DNA from: JBFXAM01 sp050184295
GTDB lineage: Bacteria; Planctomycetota; Phycisphaerae; UBA1845; Fen-1342
Assembly (NCBI GenBank): GCA_050184295.1
Contig: JBFXAM010000098.1
Coordinates: forward strand, 1 to 16,426
Direction of reading: 5' to 3'
Length of the DNA stretch: 16,426 nt
Part shown: piece after piece, positions 13,833-16,426 of the stretch
How the letters are laid out: every line of letters starts with the position of its first letter
Numbering within the stretch: position 1 is the stretch's first letter
Notes under the pieces: model-generated
The model's input: only the letters and a program-made list of their open reading frames with translations
Told to the model about the DNA's origin: nothing
Database searches by the model: none
Position numbers and translations under genes: made by a program

Positions 13833-15178
13833 GGCAGTCCTCCTGCGTGGGCGATGAAGGGGGCGTCGTCCTGCGTCGCGCCGAACAACAATCCGACGAG
13901 GGTCGCTACGACCACGATCAGCGAGCTGAAGGCGACGGTTTTTTGCACGCCCATCACGCGCACGAGCACGAGCATGTTCGGCAGCGACAGCGCCGGGCCC
14001 GCCAGCAGAAGCGCCAGCGCCGGCCCCCGCGCCATGCCATGCTCCATGAGCGCCTGCGTAATCGGCACCTCGGTGAGCGTGGCGAAGTAGAACAGCGCGC
14101 CGACCAGCGACGCGATGAAATTCGCTCGGAGGCTGTTGTCGCCGACCAGCCCGGCGATTTCCTTGTCAGGCAAGAGCGCCGAGACAAAGCCGACCACGAA
14201 CACGCCGCCGAAGAGCAGCGGGATGAGCAGCTTGGCGAAGTCCCAGGTGTTGTGCATCCAGAGCTTGAACTCGTCGCGCTCGACCCAGCGCCACGTCAGG
14301 GCCGCGACCGCCAGCCCGCACAGCCCGGCGAGCAGCCAGCGGACGTGATAGACATCCATCACCCAGCTTTTGGCTTCGATGATCGCGGCAATTTCGCTCT
14401 TTGGCAGAGTGAGCCGCTCTCCCGCGCGCACGCCGCTGGTGCTCTCCTGCACCTGGATCATCACCTCGTCGTGCATCTCCTGGAGCACGACGCCGCGCAC
14501 TTGCGAGCCGTCAACTCGCTGCACGATCGCGTCACCGGGATTGAACCAGTCGCTGAAGATCAGGAAGCCGATCATCGAGGCCAGCAGCACGCCGCTTTGC
14601 CAACCGCGCCGCTTGGCCGGCGGCGGATCGGGCATCTGAATCGCGGCTTCGAGTTTCGAGTCTTCCTCGCGACGGAACAGCGTCGCCATCCCCAAGCCGA
14701 CAAGGAACGCGAATCCGATCGCGCCGAGCGCGCGCCACAGGCCGATGTCGAAGCCCAGCACGCGCGCGGTCAGGACGATGGCGAGAATGTTGATCGCCGG
14801 GCCGGAGTAGAGGAACGCGGATGCGGGGCCAAGCCCAGCCCCGAGTTGATAGATGCCTGCGAACATCGGCAACACGCTGCACGAGCAAACCGCGAGAACG
14901 ACGCCGGCGACGGACGCGACGGTGTAGGCCACAAACTTGTTCGACTTCGGCCCCAGGTAGCGCATCACGGCGTCCTGGGACAGGAACGTGATGATGCCGC
15001 CGGCGATGAAGAGCGCGGGAACCACGCAGGCGAGCGTGTGATTTCGCGCATACCACTGGAGCAGCTTGAACGCTTCGACGATGGCGCCGGAGACCTTCGG
15101 GTCGGCCAGCGGCAGGTAGTATGCGACCAGGAAGATGCCTACGAACGCGGCGGCGATCTTCCACTGCTTGAAGATCAT
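13829..15178 (-). CDS. arsP: ArsP-type permease (PF03773 family)
   Basis: 449 residues from ATG 15178 (MIFKQWKIAA), with GGAAGGA about 11 bases upstream; the open frame continues upstream through an operator and a second gene and is rejected. About ten hydrophobic helices are present. The family signature AVCSCSVLPMFAGIYQLG followed by GPASAFLYSGPAINILAIV is clear, and a second set (FATLTEVPITQALMEHGMAR...GPALSLPNMLVL) occurs in the C-terminal half. Between the halves is a soluble insert of about 100 residues (VDGSQVRGVVLQEMHDEVMI...). The family includes exporters of trivalent organoarsenicals and also putative metal permeases, so the substrate is inferred from the ars context. Its own operator-like dyad lies 47 bp upstream. 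Confidence 0.85.
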   Translation of the reverse strand: MIFKQWKIAAAFVGIFLVAYYLPLADPKVSGAIVEAFKLLQWYARNHTLACVVPALFIAGGIITFLSQDAVMRYLGPKSNKFVAYTVASVAGVVLAVCSCSVLPMFAGIYQLGAGLGPASAFLYSGPAINILAIVLTARVLGFDIGLWRALGAIGFAFLVGLGMATLFRREEDSKLEAAIQMPDPPPAKRRGWQSGVLLASMIGFLIFSDWFNPGDAIVQRVDGSQVRGVVLQEMHDEVMIQVQESTSGVRAGERLTLPKSEIAAIIEAKSWVMDVYHVRWLLAGLCGLAVAALTWRWVERDEFKLWMHNTWDFAKLLIPLLFGGVFVVGFVSALLPDKEIAGLVGDNSLRANFIASLVGALFYFATLTEVPITQALMEHGMARGPALALLLAGPALSLPNMLVLVRVMGVQKTVAFSSLIVVVATLVGLLFGATQDDAPFIAHAGGLP

Positions 15179-15224
15179 GGCCTGCTCGTCCTTCCGATCA
15201 TTCTGCCAGCACGTTGCATGCCTA

Positions 15225-15242
15225 TATGGCAATTGTGCCATA
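15225..15242 (-). promoter_or_regulatory. Putative ArsR operator upstream of the permease
   Basis: TATGGCAATTGTGCCATA contains perfect 7-bp arms (TATGGCA and TGCCATA) around ATTG. It matches 15623-15640 at 15 of 18 positions. It lies between arsR and the permease, and a possible minus-strand promoter (TTGTAC near 15246-15251 with CATATA near 15222-15227) overlaps it. This would let the repressor control the permease-led genes separately. Confidence 0.65.
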
Positions 15243-15287
15243 GAATGTACAAAAAGAGAGAGTGCAGGGCTTGGTTGGTGGCTCGGG

Positions 15288-15617
15288 TCATCGGAGCACC
15301 GCCTGCTGGGCCTTGAGATTCTGCGACAGCACGGTTTCGATGCAGTCCCAGAACCCCTGGAGGCAGCACACCTTGAGCTTGTAGTACACCATGACGCCGT
15401 CTTTGCGATCCTCGACCAGGCCGGCCTGCTTGAGCAGCGCAAGGTGCTTCGAGACGGTCGACTGATCGGCGCCGACGAGCTCCGTAAGGTCGCACACGCA
15501 GACCTCGCGCTCTTCCAGTGCCTCCAGGATCATCAGCCGGCTGGGGTGCGCCAGGGCCTTTGCAATCCGTGCCCGGGCGTCGTATCGCGGCCGAGAATGG
15601 CGGGGGTTCAGCTTCAT
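15288..15617 (-). CDS. arsR: ArsR-family repressor with the CVC arsenite site
   Basis: 109 residues from ATG 15617 (MKLNPRHSRP); the longer frame to 15665 would run through the promoter and operator, so it is rejected. Winged helix-turn-helix: AKALAHPSRLMILEALEE, then EVCVCDLTELVGADQSTVSK with HLALLKQAGLV, and the wing DRKDGVMVYYKL. C40 and C42 in the helix (E-V-C-V-C-D-L) are the classical As(III)-sensing pair; C84, C85 and C92 near the C-terminus could add a third ligand. It differs clearly from the ArsR at 4407-4838, which lacks CVC. It heads the seven-gene operon and is preceded by an operator on its own -10 box, implying autorepression relieved by arsenite or a trivalent organoarsenical. 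Confidence 0.92.
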   Translation of the reverse strand: MKLNPRHSRPRYDARARIAKALAHPSRLMILEALEEREVCVCDLTELVGADQSTVSKHLALLKQAGLVEDRKDGVMVYYKLKVCCLQGFWDCIETVLSQNLKAQQAVLR

Positions 15618-15622
15618 GGCTC

Positions 15623-15640
15623 TATGGCTATTATACCATA
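15623..15640 (-). promoter_or_regulatory. arsR operator overlapping its -10 box
   Basis: TATGGCTATTATACCATA is a dyad with TATGG/CCATA arms. On the minus strand it contains a perfect TATAAT (15630-15635) and lies 6 bases from the arsR start codon, so the transcript would be nearly leaderless. A repressor here would block RNA polymerase directly. The -35 region (TGGCCA near 15653-15658) is weak. Confidence 0.7.
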
Positions 15641-15974
15641 TAAGCGACGCCGTGGCCAGCAGCATGGGTGATTCTCTCGATCATGAGGCTGCCTTGCCCA
15701 GGCGGCGCGCCACGTCCGCCGCGTAGCTCGAAATGGGAACCCGGGCCCGCCGGCGCGCCGGAAGAACGGGCCTGCCGCCATGCTCGGTCAGCGCGGACGA
15801 TCGGGAGCATCGGTCAACCCGCGCTTGATCGCATTCCAGCTCGGCGGACGGGCATCCGGCGTGGATTCATCTGCGGCAGCGGTGGCCAAAACGCCCGAGT
15901 AAAATGCCCGCGAGCTGATCGACGCGGCACGGCACCCCGCCGGCCGGATCCTGCAACCTCGCGATGATGCCGAC

Positions 15975-16199
15975 GTGCGCGCGATGTGTCGCGATGCCAT
16001 TCGGACCGTCCCGCGCGGGGAGCTTCCTCGGCCCGTGTCGGGGCGGGCGGAAACGGCGCATCCGCTCCACGGGTTCGGCGCCTGCGGCGGCTTCACCCAT
16101 GGCACACTCCTGCGCCCCCCGCGGGGCGAAGCCGACTCGTGGCTCACTCTATCGATCCGCGAGTTCCTGGACGAGTGGAATGAGGAGCTGGCGGCATGA
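15975..16199 (+). CDS. Hypothetical ORF, likely a 3' gene fragment
   Basis: 74 codons from ATG 15975. The end of the frame looks protein-like (GFGACGGFTHGTLL, then DSWLTLSIREFLDEWNEELA), and the same frame continues plausibly upstream (ARELIDAARHPAGRILQPRD) to a TAA near 15900 without any start codon. This suggests a gene that has lost its 5' part. No family is recognised. The stretches 15666-15900 and 16200-16426 contain no gene I can support apart from the REP copy at 16299. Confidence 0.3.
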   Translation: MRAMCRDAIRTVPRGELPRPVSGRAETAHPLHGFGACGGFTHGTLLRPPRGEADSWLTLSIREFLDEWNEELAA

Positions 16200-16298
16200 G
16201 TGCTGATCGGGAGGCGGTCTCCCATGTCGAGACGTGACGCCGAGCCGGCGGACGTGCCGCCCGGAGGGCTCATGAGCGCTGGCGGGGGTTCAACTCTT

Positions 16299-16324
16299 CG
16301 CCCGGAGGGCGCACGCGCGTTGCC
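16299..16324 (-). repeat. Solo REP core copy D
   Basis: On the minus strand this reads GGCAACGCGCGT then GCGCCCTCCGGGCG, matching the right RAYT block (10302-10327) at 23 of 26 positions. A shorter core (CGCCCGGAGGGC) is at 16258-16269. A REP copy 6 kb from the transposase is what RAYT-driven dispersal predicts. Confidence 0.55.
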
Positions 16325-16426
16325 CGGGGATTCAGCCTCAAGTTTGCCCACAACTCACCGCCTGGATTGCCGCTGCTCCTGCGACCATGCTTTCGAGTTT
16401 GGTCCAGCCGCGCCACAAGACGAGCC

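Noticed and set aside
13847..15316. 489-codon plus-strand ORF
   Set aside because: Antisense of the clear ArsP-type permease; His/Arg/Glu-rich composition is a shadow of codon bias.
15179..15442. N-terminal extension of the permease ORF
   Set aside because: The extension crosses the operator and the arsR coding region in another frame; a good start with ribosome site exists at 15178.
15788..16351. 187-codon minus-strand ORF
   Set aside because: Ser/Arg/Pro-rich without domains, antisense to the more protein-like plus-strand fragment.

Overview
The window is a GC-rich bacterial chromosome segment, about 16.4 kb. The organism is most likely a planctomycete. This is inferred from GC content, a dispersed GCGGGCAGGATGCCCGC-type hairpin repeat, and two gene families I associate with planctomycete genomes (a four-helix membrane protein with a propeller-like C-terminus, and a GLTTAQA-type repeat-rich protein). 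No rRNA or taxonomic marker is present, so the assignment is tentative.

Left part (1-4165): the 3' end of lspA (signal peptidase II) is followed by a promoter and a tRNA-Pro(GGG) gene. The last bases of this tRNA recur twice downstream, at 3135-3147 (13 bp identical) and 4110-4120 (11 bp identical). Each recurrence is followed at once by an intrinsic terminator. This looks like two small cassettes stacked in the 3' end of a tRNA gene. The first carries a four-helix membrane protein and a second membrane protein. The second carries one HNH-nuclease/helix-turn-helix protein. No integrase is intact in the window, but a possible serine-recombinase C-terminal remnant lies just beyond the outer repeat.

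4180-6030: a compact arsenic locus with arsR and a thioredoxin-type arsC in divergent orientation, followed by a hypothetical ORF that may be 5'-truncated. 6052-8880 (minus strand): a tight three-gene operon encoding a soluble Ser/Thr protein kinase, a 399-residue unrecognised protein and a predicted PD-(D/E)XK-like protein with an inserted winged helix-turn-helix. This is the best candidate for an undescribed, possibly defence-related system.

8881-10430: repeat-rich accessory DNA. It holds a 21-bp degenerate tandem array, two hairpin repeats, a nonsense-mutated gene fragment, and a REP-associated IS200-like transposase (RAYT) flanked by inverted REP/BIME-like blocks.

10431-15640 (minus strand): a seven-gene arsenic/organoarsenical operon in the order arsR, ArsP-type permease, small redox disulfide protein, DUF4405-ArsF fusion, membrane-anchored thioredoxin, CcdA/ArsG-like membrane protein, ACR3 arsenite efflux pump. 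Two matching 18-bp dyads, one before arsR and one before the permease, look like shared ArsR operators. The last 0.8 kb holds only a weak ORF fragment and one further REP copy.
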